From Pontixanthobacter aquaemixtae (GTDB lineage Bacteria > Pseudomonadota > Alphaproteobacteria > Sphingomonadales > Sphingomonadaceae), in NCBI RefSeq assembly GCF_009827395.1, contig NZ_WTYX01000001.1:933712-997711 (forward strand): a stretch of DNA of 64,000 bases, read 5' to 3'. Each line of letters begins with the position of its first letter. The stretch's first letter is position 1. The position numbers and the translations under genes were made by a program. Positions 27,715-36,598 of this stretch are shown one piece after another. Under the pieces are notes generated by a model that was not told where the DNA came from, did no database searches, and saw only the letters and a program-made list of their open reading frames with translations.

Positions 27715-27920
27715 TGGTCGAGATCCCCGATCAGCTTGTCGAGTTCGCTGATGGTATTGGCAACAGTGTCGCGCAGGCTTTCATGCTTGACCACCAGAGC
27801 AGAGACCGAAGGTGGCGCAGCATTGGACGCGGATTTGGGCACGTTGTCAGCAGCCTCGGCAATCCGGGCCAGAGCCGACTCGATGCGATTTACTGCGGAC
27901 TCAATGCGTTGTTCGCTCAT
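27711..27920 (-). CDS. Small predicted coiled-coil protein upstream of zapA
   Basis: A 69-residue protein, mostly helical with hydrophobic heptads (RIESAVNRIESALARIAEA, then SLRDTVANTISELDKLIGDL) broken by a Pro/Ser segment. No family recognised. The stop overlaps the zapA start (ATGA), which argues for coupled translation and a possible link to the divisome. There are 232 nt between it and the divergent transketolase gene; I see no convincing promoter there. Confidence 0.75.
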   Translation of the reverse strand: MSEQRIESAVNRIESALARIAEAADNVPKSASNAAPPSVSALVVKHESLRDTVANTISELDKLIGDLDQ

Positions 27921-28152
27921 GTGATCAAATTACCGTAATTGCCGTGTTTGCGCAAAGGTTTGCCGCCTCCAGTTCACAGCACCTGTTGATAATTGGCAGA
28001 GATGTGACGTCGATTTTGGAACATTTCGGATCATTGACGGGGATCACACAGGGACTCTCCTTGACCTTGAAAGGCAGGTTCGCGAAGGCTTCACCCGCGC
28101 CGAATCGATAGACAATGCGCGTCCGTAAAACCTTCCGGCAGGAGTTTCCCGA

Positions 28153-30150
28153 ATGAGCCTCGATCCGTCCCGCATGGCACCTATGGCCAATGCCATCCGT
28201 GCCCTTTCGATGGATGCGGTCCAGGCCGCCAATTCAGGCCACCCGGGAATGCCAATGGGCATGGCAGATGTCGCCACGGTTCTATGGTCGAAATATCTGA
28301 AATTCGATCCTTCTGCCCCAAACTGGGCTGACCGCGACCGGTTCGTGCTCTCGGCGGGGCATGGATCGATGCTGATTTACTCGCTGCTGCATCTGTCTGG
28401 CTACGCGAAGCCAACGATCGATGACATCCGCAATTTCCGGCAATTGGGATATCCTTGCGCCGGTCACCCGGAAAACTTCCTGCTCGACGGGGTGGAATGC
28501 ACAACAGGCCCGCTGGGGCAGGGCGTGGCGATGGCGGTCGGCATGGCGATTGCCGAACGGCAATTGAACGCACATTTTGGCGATGATCTGGTTAGTCACC
28601 GGACATGGGCGATTGCAGGCGATGGCTGCCTGATGGAAGGGATCAATCACGAGGCAATCGGACTGGCCGGGCATTTGAAGCTGGGCCAGCTGATCGTGCT
28701 GTGGGACGACAACAATATCACGATTGACGGGCAAGCTGACCTTTCCACCAGCGAAGATGTAAGGACGCGGCACACATCGGCAGGATGGCATGTCGTAAGC
28801 TGCGATGGTCACGATATCGCTGATATCAGCCGCGCTATCGAAGAAGCGATGGCGGATGATCGGCCATCCTTGGTGGCTTGCAAAACCATTATCGGTAAAG
28901 GTGCGCCAAACAAACAGGGGACATCAGCGACGCACGGCGCCCCCTTGGGGCCAGATGAGATCGCTGCAGCGCGCGAGACGCTGGGTTGGGACCATGAACC
29001 TTTCGTGGTTCCCGAAGATATCATGGCGGATTGGCAAACGACGGGTCACCGCGGTGTAGAAGCCCATAGCGAATGGAAAAGTCGGCTTGAAAGCTCGGAC
29101 AAGCAAGACGAATTCAAAGCGCGAATGGGTAATGTTGGCGATGCGGCGGGCCGTGCAATCGAAGATCACATTCGTGGTTTGGCTGCCGAGCCGCAGAAAG
29201 TCGCAACCCGCAAAGCATCGGAAATGGCGCTTGGCCCACTGACTGAGGCTTTGCCGCAAATGATCGGTGGTTCGGCGGACCTTACCGGCTCAAACAACAC
29301 CAAAACGCCGAGCACCTTGCCTTTCAGCGCAGACGATTATTCGGGCCGCTATCTATATTACGGTATCCGCGAATTTGGCATGGCGGCTGCCATGAATGGC
29401 ATGGCTCTGCATGGCGGGGTGGTGCCCTATGGAGGAACATTCCTGATTTTCAGCGACTATTGCCGTAACGCGATCCGTCTGTCGGCACTGCAGGAAGTCG
29501 GCGCGATCTATGTCATGACACATGACAGCATCGGGCTTGGCGAAGATGGACCGACGCACCAGCCTGTCGAGCAGGTGATGAGCCTGCGCCTCGTGCCCAA
29601 TCTCAATGTCTACCGGCCCTGCGATACGATCGAGACAGCCGAATGTTGGACGCTGGCTTTGCAAACACCCAACACTCCGTCGATCCTCGCGCTGTCGCGG
29701 CAGGGGCTTCCGCAGATGCGGGGACAGGATGACGGCGAATGGACCAGCGTGACGAACCGCTCGGCTAAGGGGGCATATCGTCTCAAAGGCGCCGACGCGG
29801 AGCGCAAAGTTGTACTGGTAGCCACCGGTTCCGAAGTTCACCTTGGGGCCGAAGTGGCCAGCGAACTTGAAGCGCAGGGAATTGGTGCCGATGTGGTATC
29901 CATGCCATGCACCGAACTGTTCGACGCACAGGATGCGGCCTATCGTTCAGACCTGCTGCCCGCCGACACGCTCAAGGTTTCGATAGAGGCAGGCGCAAGT
30001 TTCGGTTGGGAACGGTATACCGGCCTTGATGGCCTCAATATCGGGATAGACCGCTTTGGCGCATCTGCGCCAGCGGGTGACCTCTTTAAGAAATTCGGTT
30101 TCACTGCGGACGCGATTGTTCCGCAAATTGTCAATAAATTGAACGGTTAA
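28153..30150 (+). CDS. tkt: Transketolase
   Basis: Thiamine-diphosphate enzyme of the pentose phosphate pathway, moving two-carbon units between ketoses and aldoses. It has 665 aa. The N-terminal substrate loop is AANSGHPGMPMGMAD, and the thiamine diphosphate site is GDGCLMEGINHEA ... DDNNITIDG. The C-terminal domains include DSIGLGEDGPTHQPVEQ and the phosphate-binding LSRQ. GGCAGGAG lies nine bases before the ATG. First gene of tkt-gap-pgk, a common alphaproteobacterial arrangement; gap starts 15 nt after the stop. Confidence 0.97.
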   Translation: MSLDPSRMAPMANAIRALSMDAVQAANSGHPGMPMGMADVATVLWSKYLKFDPSAPNWADRDRFVLSAGHGSMLIYSLLHLSGYAKPTIDDIRNFRQLGYPCAGHPENFLLDGVECTTGPLGQGVAMAVGMAIAERQLNAHFGDDLVSHRTWAIAGDGCLMEGINHEAIGLAGHLKLGQLIVLWDDNNITIDGQADLSTSEDVRTRHTSAGWHVVSCDGHDIADISRAIEEAMADDRPSLVACKTIIGKGAPNKQGTSATHGAPLGPDEIAAARETLGWDHEPFVVPEDIMADWQTTGHRGVEAHSEWKSRLESSDKQDEFKARMGNVGDAAGRAIEDHIRGLAAEPQKVATRKASEMALGPLTEALPQMIGGSADLTGSNNTKTPSTLPFSADDYSGRYLYYGIREFGMAAAMNGMALHGGVVPYGGTFLIFSDYCRNAIRLSALQEVGAIYVMTHDSIGLGEDGPTHQPVEQVMSLRLVPNLNVYRPCDTIETAECWTLALQTPNTPSILALSRQGLPQMRGQDDGEWTSVTNRSAKGAYRLKGADAERKVVLVATGSEVHLGAEVASELEAQGIGADVVSMPCTELFDAQDAAYRSDLLPADTLKVSIEAGASFGWERYTGLDGLNIGIDRFGASAPAGDLFKKFGFTADAIVPQIVNKLNG

Positions 30151-30165
30151 GCAGGAGTAGTTCCT

Positions 30166-31170
30166 ATGACAAAAGTAGCCATTAATGGTTTCGGGCGGAT
30201 CGGGCGGCTTGTCGCACGCGCAATTCTGGAGCGTAGCGATCACAACCTCGATCTCGTTGCGATCAACGACTTGGCCGACGCCAAGGCAAATGCATTGTTG
30301 TTCCAGTACGACTCGACGCACGGTCGTTTCCCAGGTGAAGTCAGCGCCAGCGATGACAGCATCACTGTAAACGGCAAGAAAATCGCGGTGACCTCGGAGC
30401 GCGACCCCGGCAATCTCCCGCATGGTGAGATGGGCGTGGACATCGTTCTGGAATGCACCGGATTCTTCCAATCGCACGAAGCAGCCGAGCCGCATTTGAC
30501 CGCCGGCGCGAAGCGCGTGCTGATCTCGGCGCCCGCGAATAATGTTACAGCCACCGTGGTCTATGGTGTCAACCATGACGTCCTGACGTCAAGCGATGTC
30601 ATTGTTTCTAATGCATCTTGTACCACAAACTGCCTTTCGCCCGTGGCGAAGGTTCTGAATGATCTGGTGGGTATCGAGCGCGGCTTCATGACCACGATCC
30701 ATAGCTACACCAACGATCAACGCATGCTTGACCAGATGCACGGCGATATGCGCCGCGCTCGTGGCGGTGCGCAGAATATGATCCCGACCACAACCGGCGC
30801 TGCGCGTGCGGTCGGCCTGGTTCTGCCGGAACTGGCAGGCAAGTTGGACGGTAGTTCGGTCCGCGTACCGACACCGAATGTTTCGCTGGTTGATCTGGTG
30901 TTTACTCCGGGCCGTGATACTTCGGCAGAAGAGCTCAATGCCGCGTTAAAAGCCGCTGCGGATGGCCCGATGAAAGGCGTTCTCGACTACACCGATCAGC
31001 CGCTCGTCAGCAGCGATTTCAATCACTACCCGGCGAGTTCGACCATCGACAGCCTTGAAACTTCGGTGATGGAAGGCAAGCTGTGCCGTGTTGTCAGCTG
31101 GTACGACAATGAATGGGGCTTCTCCAATCGCATGATCGACACTGCCGGCGTTATGGCGGGATTGCTTTAA
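30166..31170 (+). CDS. gap: Glyceraldehyde-3-phosphate dehydrogenase
   Basis: NAD-dependent type I GAPDH of 334 aa. The Rossmann start is VAINGFGRIGRLVARAI, the catalytic Cys152 sits in SNASCTTNCLSPVAK, and the C-terminal SWYDNEWGFSNRM is conserved. AGGAG stands eight bases before the ATG. It lies between tkt and pgk, as expected for an operon. The 92-bp gap to pgk contains a 12-bp inverted repeat and a separate promoter. Confidence 0.98.
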   Translation: MTKVAINGFGRIGRLVARAILERSDHNLDLVAINDLADAKANALLFQYDSTHGRFPGEVSASDDSITVNGKKIAVTSERDPGNLPHGEMGVDIVLECTGFFQSHEAAEPHLTAGAKRVLISAPANNVTATVVYGVNHDVLTSSDVIVSNASCTTNCLSPVAKVLNDLVGIERGFMTTIHSYTNDQRMLDQMHGDMRRARGGAQNMIPTTTGAARAVGLVLPELAGKLDGSSVRVPTPNVSLVDLVFTPGRDTSAEELNAALKAAADGPMKGVLDYTDQPLVSSDFNHYPASSTIDSLETSVMEGKLCRVVSWYDNEWGFSNRMIDTAGVMAGLL

Positions 31171-31177
31171 AACGAAC

Positions 31178-31221
31178 CTCAACCGCTCGTGTCGGGCGAT
31201 GCCGAGACGCGAGCGGTTGAG
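31178..31221 (+). repeat. 12-bp inverted repeat in the gap-pgk intergenic region
   Basis: CTCAACCGCTCG (31178-31189) and CGAGCGGTTGAG (31210-31221) around 20 bases that include a second TCGG/CCGA pairing. Strong RNA hairpin with no T-run after it; a partial stop, processing or stabilising structure is likelier than a full terminator. Confidence 0.6.
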
Positions 31222-31226
31222 AATTC

Positions 31227-31256
31227 TCGACTTCGCTCGAACCGAACGGATATAAT
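31227..31256 (+). promoter_or_regulatory. Predicted pgk promoter with possible leaderless start
   Basis: TCGACT (31227-31232), 18-nt spacer, perfect TATAAT (31251-31256). The pgk ATG begins seven bases after the -10 ends and lacks a Shine-Dalgarno. Confidence 0.5.
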
Positions 31257-31262
31257 GATCAG

Positions 31263-32462
31263 ATGAGTTCCTTCAAAACGCTAGATGATCTGGGTGACGT
31301 GACCGGAAAAGTTGCGCTGGTCCGCGTCGACCTGAATCTTCCGATGAATGGCGGTTCGGTGACCGATACCACCCGTGTAGAAGCTTCCGCACCCACCATC
31401 CTGGAATTGTCGGAGAAGGGCGCAAAGGTTTTGTTGCTTGCGCATTTCGGGCGCCCGGGCGGGAAGCGAAATTCGACGATGTCCGTCAGCATGACGCTCG
31501 AAGCCGTTGAGGAAGTTCTGGGCAGCGAAGTCATGTTTATCCCTGAAATTCAGGGGCCTGTTGTCGAACAATCGATTGGCATTCTGCGCAATGGCGACGT
31601 CGGATTGCTCGAGAATACGCGGTTCTGGCCGGGCGAAGAGGCGAACGATGCCGATTTTGCCGCGGGCATTGCCGCTAATGCGGATTTCTACGTCAACGAT
31701 GCTTTCTCTGCCGCACACCGCGCGCATGCGAGCACGGAAGGCCTCGCCCGGATCCTGCCATCCTATGCGGGAAGGGCGATGGAGAAAGAGCTCAACGCCC
31801 TCGAGTCGGCGCTGGAAAAGCCGGAGCAACCGGTTGCGGCTGTTGTGGGTGGGGCCAAGGTGTCATCCAAGCTCGCCGTGCTGGAAAATCTTGTCGGCAA
31901 GGTACAGCATCTGATCATCGGTGGCGGTATGGCCAATACATTCCTGGCTGCGCGTGGTGTCGATGTGGGTAAGTCGCTGTGCGAACACGATCTTACCGAA
32001 ACAGCCAATGCGATTATGGAGGCTGCTGACGCCGCCGGCTGCACGGTGCATCTGCCTTATGACGTCGTAGTGTCGCAGGAATTCGCCGCGAATCCACCTA
32101 GCTTGCGTACATGCAATGTCCACGAAGTTGCTGAAAGCGAAATGATTTTGGATGTCGGGCCGCAGGCGGTGGAAGCCTTGGCAGATGTATTGAAAACATG
32201 CCGCACGGTGGTTTGGAACGGCCCGATGGGGGCTTTTGAAACCGAGCCTTTCGATGCGGCAACGGTGGCTCTAGCGAAAACTGCGGCTGCACTGAGCGCG
32301 GAAGGATCGCTGGTTTCGGTTGCTGGCGGCGGTGACACTGTGGCGGCACTCAATCATGCTGGTGCTGCCAGAGATTTTTCCTATATTTCAACGGCAGGCG
32401 GCGCTTTCCTCGAATGGATGGAAGGCAAGGAGCTGCCCGGTGTGGCGGCATTGACCGTCTGA
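31263..32462 (+). CDS. pgk: Phosphoglycerate kinase
   Basis: Transfers the phosphate of 1,3-bisphosphoglycerate to ADP. It has 399 aa. N-domain landmarks are [11 protein letters not shown] and [13 protein letters not shown]; the C-domain has [26 protein letters not shown] and a Gly-rich [10 protein letters not shown] phosphate loop. The ATG at 31263 is the only good start, and the sequence before it is a -10 element instead of a ribosome site. It is last of tkt-gap-pgk; the oxygenase-like gene begins four bases after its stop. Confidence 0.97.
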   Translation: MSSFKTLDDLGDVTGKVALVRVDLNLPMNGGSVTDTTRVEASAPTILELSEKGAKVLLLAHFGRPGGKRNSTMSVSMTLEAVEEVLGSEVMFIPEIQGPVVEQSIGILRNGDVGLLENTRFWPGEEANDADFAAGIAANADFYVNDAFSAAHRAHASTEGLARILPSYAGRAMEKELNALESALEKPEQPVAAVVGGAKVSSKLAVLENLVGKVQHLIIGGGMANTFLAARGVDVGKSLCEHDLTETANAIMEAADAAGCTVHLPYDVVVSQEFAANPPSLRTCNVHEVAESEMILDVGPQAVEALADVLKTCRTVVWNGPMGAFETEPFDAATVALAKTAAALSAEGSLVSVAGGGDTVAALNHAGAARDFSYISTAGGAFLEWMEGKELPGVAALTV

Positions 32463-32466
32463 CGTC

Positions 32467-33108
32467 ATGGGTGAGACGCGGCATTTCTTCACTACGCCGT
32501 TCGTCATAGACCAGCTCGCGAGCGCCGAAGGCTTGGCGATGCTGCGCCAGGCTGTAGATGAAGAGCGTCAACGCGATGCAGCAGGCGTTCAGATCTCCAA
32601 CATCAACGGGTGGCATTCCAACACCAATATGATCGAATGGGGCGGTGAGGCTGCTCGTGCGCTTGCCTACAAAGCCATGCAGATGGCCGATGACCAGACG
32701 GTCGATGCCAAATCGCCCGAAAACAGCAGGTTCGACTGGATCCCCGAAATGTGGGCCAATGTCAGTGAACAGGGCAGCGCAAACCAGTATCACACGCATC
32801 CGGGGTCTTTCTGGTCCGCGGTTGCCTATCTCGACGATGGATATGGCAGCAGCGATGAAGCCGGACTAGGTGGGGAGTTGCAATTGCTTGACCCGCGCAT
32901 GCCGATGATCCGTATGACCGCTCCCGATTTGCGTCTGCTTGATGCGAGCGGGCAAGCGCAGCAGACAGAGATATCGATCCGTCCAAAAACCGGTATGATC
33001 GTGTTGTTCCCCAGCTGGCTGCAGCATGCAGTCCGGCCCTTTCAAGGCCCGGGAACACGTATATCCATTGCGATCAATCTTGTACCGGCATTGAAGCCAC
33101 CGCAATAA
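32467..33108 (+). CDS. TIGR02466-type putative 2OG-Fe(II) oxygenase
   Basis: A 213-aa cytoplasmic protein resembling the TIGR02466 group of putative 2-oxoglutarate/Fe(II) oxygenases. Visible core: NQYHTHPGSFWSAVAYLD, GGELQLLDPR and GMIVLFPSWLQHAVRPFQG ending in RISIAINLV. The first region offers the metal His (with a second His two residues on), the last His and the Arg of RISIAIN. The acidic metal ligand is not obvious, so activity is uncertain and the substrate unknown. It is wedged between pgk (four bases upstream) and the aldolase gene, probably in the same transcript. No signal peptide. Confidence 0.8.
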   Translation: MGETRHFFTTPFVIDQLASAEGLAMLRQAVDEERQRDAAGVQISNINGWHSNTNMIEWGGEAARALAYKAMQMADDQTVDAKSPENSRFDWIPEMWANVSEQGSANQYHTHPGSFWSAVAYLDDGYGSSDEAGLGGELQLLDPRMPMIRMTAPDLRLLDASGQAQQTEISIRPKTGMIVLFPSWLQHAVRPFQGPGTRISIAINLVPALKPPQ

Positions 33109-33199
33109 AATCTTTCGCAGCGTTGCGATGGCCGTTTGCTGCGGTTAAAGGGCGCCCAGATCACCATGCATTCCTATGCGCAACAGCAGGACGAAACCC

Positions 33200-34093
33200 A
33201 TGAACACCGCTGAAATGACCGCCAAAATCGCTGATGGACAGGGCTTTATCTCTGCACTTGACCAATCGGGTGGCTCCACACCGAAGGCGCTCAAAGGTTA
33301 TGGCGTCGATGAAAGCGAATATTCGGGCGAAGAGGAAATGTTCGCTAAGATTCACGAGATGCGTTGCCGTATCGTAACCTCGCCAAGTTTCAACGGGGAC
33401 AAGATTGTAGGCGCGATCCTGTTTGAAAAGACGATGAATGGTTCGACTGATGATGGCACACCGATCCCGACCCAACTGATCAATCGCGGCGTTGTCCCGT
33501 TTCTTAAAGTCGACGCCGGGATGCACGATGCGGAAAACGGCGCGCAGTTGATGAAAGATATGCCGCGCCTCGATGAGATGTGCGCGCGTGCAAAAGAACT
33601 GGGCGTGTTTGGTACAAAAATGCGCTCTGTCATCCATGAGGCTAATGAAGTAGGCATTGCTGCGAATGTCCGGCAGCAAATGGATTTCGGCCTGCGCATT
33701 CTGGACAATGGCTTGATGCCAATTCTGGAGCCAGAAGCATCGCTCGCAAGTGAGAGCCGTGCCGAGGCCGAGAAAATGCTGCTCGCAAATGCATTGGAAC
33801 AGCTCGACCGTTTGGGTGATGACCAGCAGGTAATGTTCAAGCTGACCATTCCTTCGGAGCCAAACCTTTACAAACCTCTGGTCGATCACCCCAAAGTGCT
33901 TCGCGTTGTCGCATTGTCTGGCGGATATTCGCGAGAAGAAGCCGTTCGCGAACTGGCGAAAAACACCGGCATGATCGCCAGCTTTAGCCGCGCTCTGCTC
34001 GAAGAGCTGCGCGCGCAGATGGACGATCAGCAGTTTGATTCCTCGCTCGCCGAGGCAATCGACGAAATCTATACCGCTTCGGTTGCGGGTTGA
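33200..34093 (+). CDS. Class I fructose-bisphosphate aldolase
   Basis: A Schiff-base (metal-free) aldolase cleaving fructose-1,6-bisphosphate, 297 aa, of the short bacterial class I type. The start ISALDQSGGSTPKAL is diagnostic, as are GAILFEKTMNG, PFLKVDAGM, ILEPEASL, FKLTIPSEPNLY (Schiff-base Lys) and the C-terminal phosphate loop VALSGGYSREEA. AGGACG stands about nine bases before the chosen ATG; an in-frame start eight codons earlier adds a non-conserved tail. thiE begins immediately at its stop. Confidence 0.93.
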   Translation: MNTAEMTAKIADGQGFISALDQSGGSTPKALKGYGVDESEYSGEEEMFAKIHEMRCRIVTSPSFNGDKIVGAILFEKTMNGSTDDGTPIPTQLINRGVVPFLKVDAGMHDAENGAQLMKDMPRLDEMCARAKELGVFGTKMRSVIHEANEVGIAANVRQQMDFGLRILDNGLMPILEPEASLASESRAEAEKMLLANALEQLDRLGDDQQVMFKLTIPSEPNLYKPLVDHPKVLRVVALSGGYSREEAVRELAKNTGMIASFSRALLEELRAQMDDQQFDSSLAEAIDEIYTASVAG

Positions 34094-34726
34094 ATGGTCG
34101 ACAGCCCGCTGGTTCCGACGCAGCTTTATCTGATCTCGCCACTTGAAACGGGTGGCGACTTTCCCCAGCGCCTCGAACGGGCGCTATCGGCGGGTGAGGG
34201 TGTTGTCACCGCCTTCCAGTTTCGGGTGAAGGGGCTGGATCAGCATGAGGCCGCCATGCTTGCGGCTCCGCTGCAGAAGATATGCGCGGAGCATGATGTG
34301 GCCTTTGTCGTGAATGACAGCGTTGCGCTGGCCAAGCGTTTGGGTGCTGATGGTGTGCATCTGGGCCAGTCGGATGGGTCGGTGAAGGAAGCGCGCGAAG
34401 AATTGGGGCGCGATGTCCAGATCGGAGTGACTTGCCATGGCAGCCGTCATTTGGCGATGGAAGCGGGTGAGCAAGGCGCCGATTATGTTGCATTCGGCGC
34501 GTTCTTCCCCAGCCAGACCAAGGAAACCGAGCACACTGCCGAAATTGGTCTCCTCGAATTCTGGAGCGAATTGTTCGAGATTCCGTCGGTTGCGATTGGT
34601 GGGATAACTCCGGACAACTGCGGGCCGATCGTGGAAGCTGGCGCAGACTTTATTGCCGTGTCCGGCGCCGTCTGGAATGGTGACGAGGTTGCCGCAATCA
34701 AAGCCTTTGCCGAAAAGCTGGGATGA
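34094..34726 (+). CDS. thiE: Thiamine phosphate synthase
   Basis: Joins the thiazole and pyrimidine moieties to thiamine monophosphate. It has 210 aa and a TIM-barrel pattern: FQFRVKG (usual RxK), FVVNDSVALAKRLGADGVHLGQSD binding the pyrimidine-PP, then VAFGAFFPSQTKE and VAIGGITPDN. The ATG directly follows the aldolase stop and its own stop overlaps the next start (ATGA). No THI-box riboswitch is present, consistent with its internal operon position. The window also carries thiamine-dependent enzymes (tkt, BCKDH). Confidence 0.9.
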   Translation: MVDSPLVPTQLYLISPLETGGDFPQRLERALSAGEGVVTAFQFRVKGLDQHEAAMLAAPLQKICAEHDVAFVVNDSVALAKRLGADGVHLGQSDGSVKEAREELGRDVQIGVTCHGSRHLAMEAGEQGADYVAFGAFFPSQTKETEHTAEIGLLEFWSELFEIPSVAIGGITPDNCGPIVEAGADFIAVSGAVWNGDEVAAIKAFAEKLG

Positions 34727-35295
34727 GGAAACTCTGGATCGCATTCGCGATACTATCGCTCTGGCTAGCTGGAGTCGGTGGTTGGATAGGCCAAGGACCG
34801 GAAGAATCGCCATCTGATACCGCTGACGTTGCGATTGTGCTGGGCGCAGCTGTGGATGGCGATGAACCTTCGCCCGTATTTCGCGAACGTATCAACCATG
34901 CGATTGCGCTCTATCGACAGGGGCGCGTTGGCAGGATCGTTTTCACAGGCGGGCGCGGGCCGTCAGAACGGCTTGCCGAATCCCGGGTGGCGCATGACTA
35001 TGCGATCGCTCAAGGTGTTGCCGAGGCCAACATTCTGACCGAAGAACAGTCGGCGACGACGCGGCAAAACCTGGTCCAAGCAGAGGCGGTGATGCAATCC
35101 CAAGATTTGGATACGGCGCTGGTGGTATCCGATCCGCTTCATCTGCGCCGGGCCATGCTGATGGCGGACAGCCTGGATATGGACGCGAAAGCCAGCGCCA
35201 CTACGACGACGCGTTATCAGAGCGTATCCACCCAGCTGCCTTTTTTGCTGCGGGAAGTGTATTTCATCCATCATTTCTGGCTGTTTGGCGAGTAA
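34723..35295 (+). CDS. YdcF family protein (DUF218)
   Basis: A 190-aa protein with an N-terminal signal anchor (residues 3-22, LWIAFAILSLWLAGVGGWIG) and a periplasmic DUF218/YdcF domain: VAIVLGAAVDGDEPSPVFRERI, RIVFTGGRGPSERLAESRVA, and the NILTEEQSATTRQNLVQA loop followed by ALVVSDPLHLRRAMLMA. DUF218 proteins such as SanA/ElyC act at the envelope, but the chemistry is not settled. ATGA overlap with thiE. Confidence 0.88.
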   Translation: MRKLWIAFAILSLWLAGVGGWIGQGPEESPSDTADVAIVLGAAVDGDEPSPVFRERINHAIALYRQGRVGRIVFTGGRGPSERLAESRVAHDYAIAQGVAEANILTEEQSATTRQNLVQAEAVMQSQDLDTALVVSDPLHLRRAMLMADSLDMDAKASATTTTRYQSVSTQLPFLLREVYFIHHFWLFGE

Positions 35296-35312
35296 CTTAA
35301 CGGCATCACGAA

Positions 35313-35341
35313 TTGTGATCGATTGGGCGGCGGCCTATGCT
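35313..35341 (+). promoter_or_regulatory. Predicted promoter of the M23 peptidase gene
   Basis: TTGTGA (35313-35318), 17-nt spacer, TATGCT (35336-35341), 46 nt before the ATG. Confidence 0.4.
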
Positions 35342-35387
35342 ATGTTCCAGTTGTGTGATGATTGGCTGCTAGGGTCGAAAGAACGAT

Positions 35388-36083
35388 ATGAATTTTGTTG
35401 ACCGGATACTGACCATTGTCGCCACGGCGACGATTACCTCGGCCGTGTGGATCGTTGCTGGCGGAAGCTTGCTGGAAATGGCGGACAGCGAAAGCCAGCT
35501 TGAATCAACGCGGCCTGCGGAAGCAGCGCCGAGCCCGACACCCGCAGCCGACGCGGCGTCAGATAGCGAGAAAACCGGCGAGAGCTCGGCAAGCGAGCCA
35601 GCGAAATCGCTCGATACAGTGGCGGCAAGTAATCCTGACAAGTCAGAAGCGGCGAAGCTGATGGTGCCCGTGCTGAATGTCCGCCCGTCCGACCTTACAG
35701 ACACATTTGCTGACCAGAGGCGGCATGGCGAGAAGCTGCACGAAGCGATTGACATCATGGCGCCCGAAGGAACATCGGTTGTTGCCGCTGGCCCTGGCAC
35801 AATCGAAAAGATCTATGAATCGGATGCGGGTGGCAAAACGATCTATGTTCGATCGACCGACGGATTGACCATCCATTTCTACGCGCATCTCGATGAATAT
35901 GCGGACGGCCTGAACGAAGGGCAGCGCGTGCGGCGTGGACAGCGATTGGGAACCGTTGGCAGCACGGGCAATGCGTCACCCAAAGCGCCGCATTTGCATT
36001 TTGCTATATTGCGAACGACCAAGGATGCTGAATGGTGGGAACCCGCCAATGCGGTCAATCCCTACATTCTTCTGACCCAATAG
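35388..36083 (+). CDS. M23 family (LytM-like) metallopeptidase
   Basis: A 231-aa envelope protein with an N-terminal TM anchor (about 8-28), a low-complexity Ala/Ser/Pro/Glu linker (about 30-92) and an M23 zinc domain. Zinc ligands: His and Asp in RRHGEKLHEAIDIMAP (normally HxGxD-like; here the spacing is longer) and the HLH of PHLHFAI near the end, with HFYAHLDEY between. M23 enzymes cut peptidoglycan cross-links or act as activators of amidases. The unusual first motif makes ligand assignment less sure. Convergent with the next gene. Confidence 0.85.
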   Translation: MNFVDRILTIVATATITSAVWIVAGGSLLEMADSESQLESTRPAEAAPSPTPAADAASDSEKTGESSASEPAKSLDTVAASNPDKSEAAKLMVPVLNVRPSDLTDTFADQRRHGEKLHEAIDIMAPEGTSVVAAGPGTIEKIYESDAGGKTIYVRSTDGLTIHFYAHLDEYADGLNEGQRVRRGQRLGTVGSTGNASPKAPHLHFAILRTTKDAEWWEPANAVNPYILLTQ

Positions 36084-36087
36084 GGCT

Positions 36088-36468
36088 TTAAGCCGAACCG
36101 TTGCGGCGGACGCAGCGTATCCGGCCGGGCTTTCCCTCGCTATCGATCCAGCGCAGCGTGCCAGTGCCGGTCCGCTGAAAACGCATTCCGTTCATCGGCC
36201 CACGGGTGAAAACAACGTTTTCTCCGGTCAGCAGATATGTTCCCGAACCGTCTTTTGTTTCATAGGTAGAGGCATTGGCGATGATGAAATCCTTGTCCGG
36301 AATCTCGTGCCATGCGGGGCCCGCTGCATCACCTGGCGTTGAGCAGACATAGGTTCCATGAGGCAAGGTCCCAAGGCGGCCCTGCCGATCCTGCGCCTGG
36401 CCGGAAACCGGGGCCGTCACCATTGCGGCGATCAGCAACAAAGAAGGGGTGTGAGGCTTGAAGGTCAT
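36088..36468 (-). CDS. Small exported protein of unknown function
   Basis: About 126 aa with a signal peptide (MTFKPHTPSLLLIAAMVTAPVSGQA). The mature part has two Cys (YVCSTPGDAAGPAW and IRCVRR) likely to form a disulfide, and a beta-rich pattern FIIANASTYET, SGTYLLTGENVVFTRGPMNG, MRFQRTGTGTLRWID. I do not recognise the family. The start could also be ATG 36489 (seven residues more); neither has a good ribosome site. Divergent from efp with a 130-bp shared upstream region. Confidence 0.7.
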   Translation of the reverse strand: MTFKPHTPSLLLIAAMVTAPVSGQAQDRQGRLGTLPHGTYVCSTPGDAAGPAWHEIPDKDFIIANASTYETKDGSGTYLLTGENVVFTRGPMNGMRFQRTGTGTLRWIDSEGKPGRIRCVRRNGSA

Positions 36469-36598
36469 TGTGTTTGCGGCACTAGCCATTTCAAGGTCAT
36501 AATGCCAGCTACCTTGCCCGTCGCTGACTGCTCGGCTAAAGGCGCGGCACATTGTGCTACACCAAGGTACATGTCTTTATCACAAGGCTCTTTGAATC

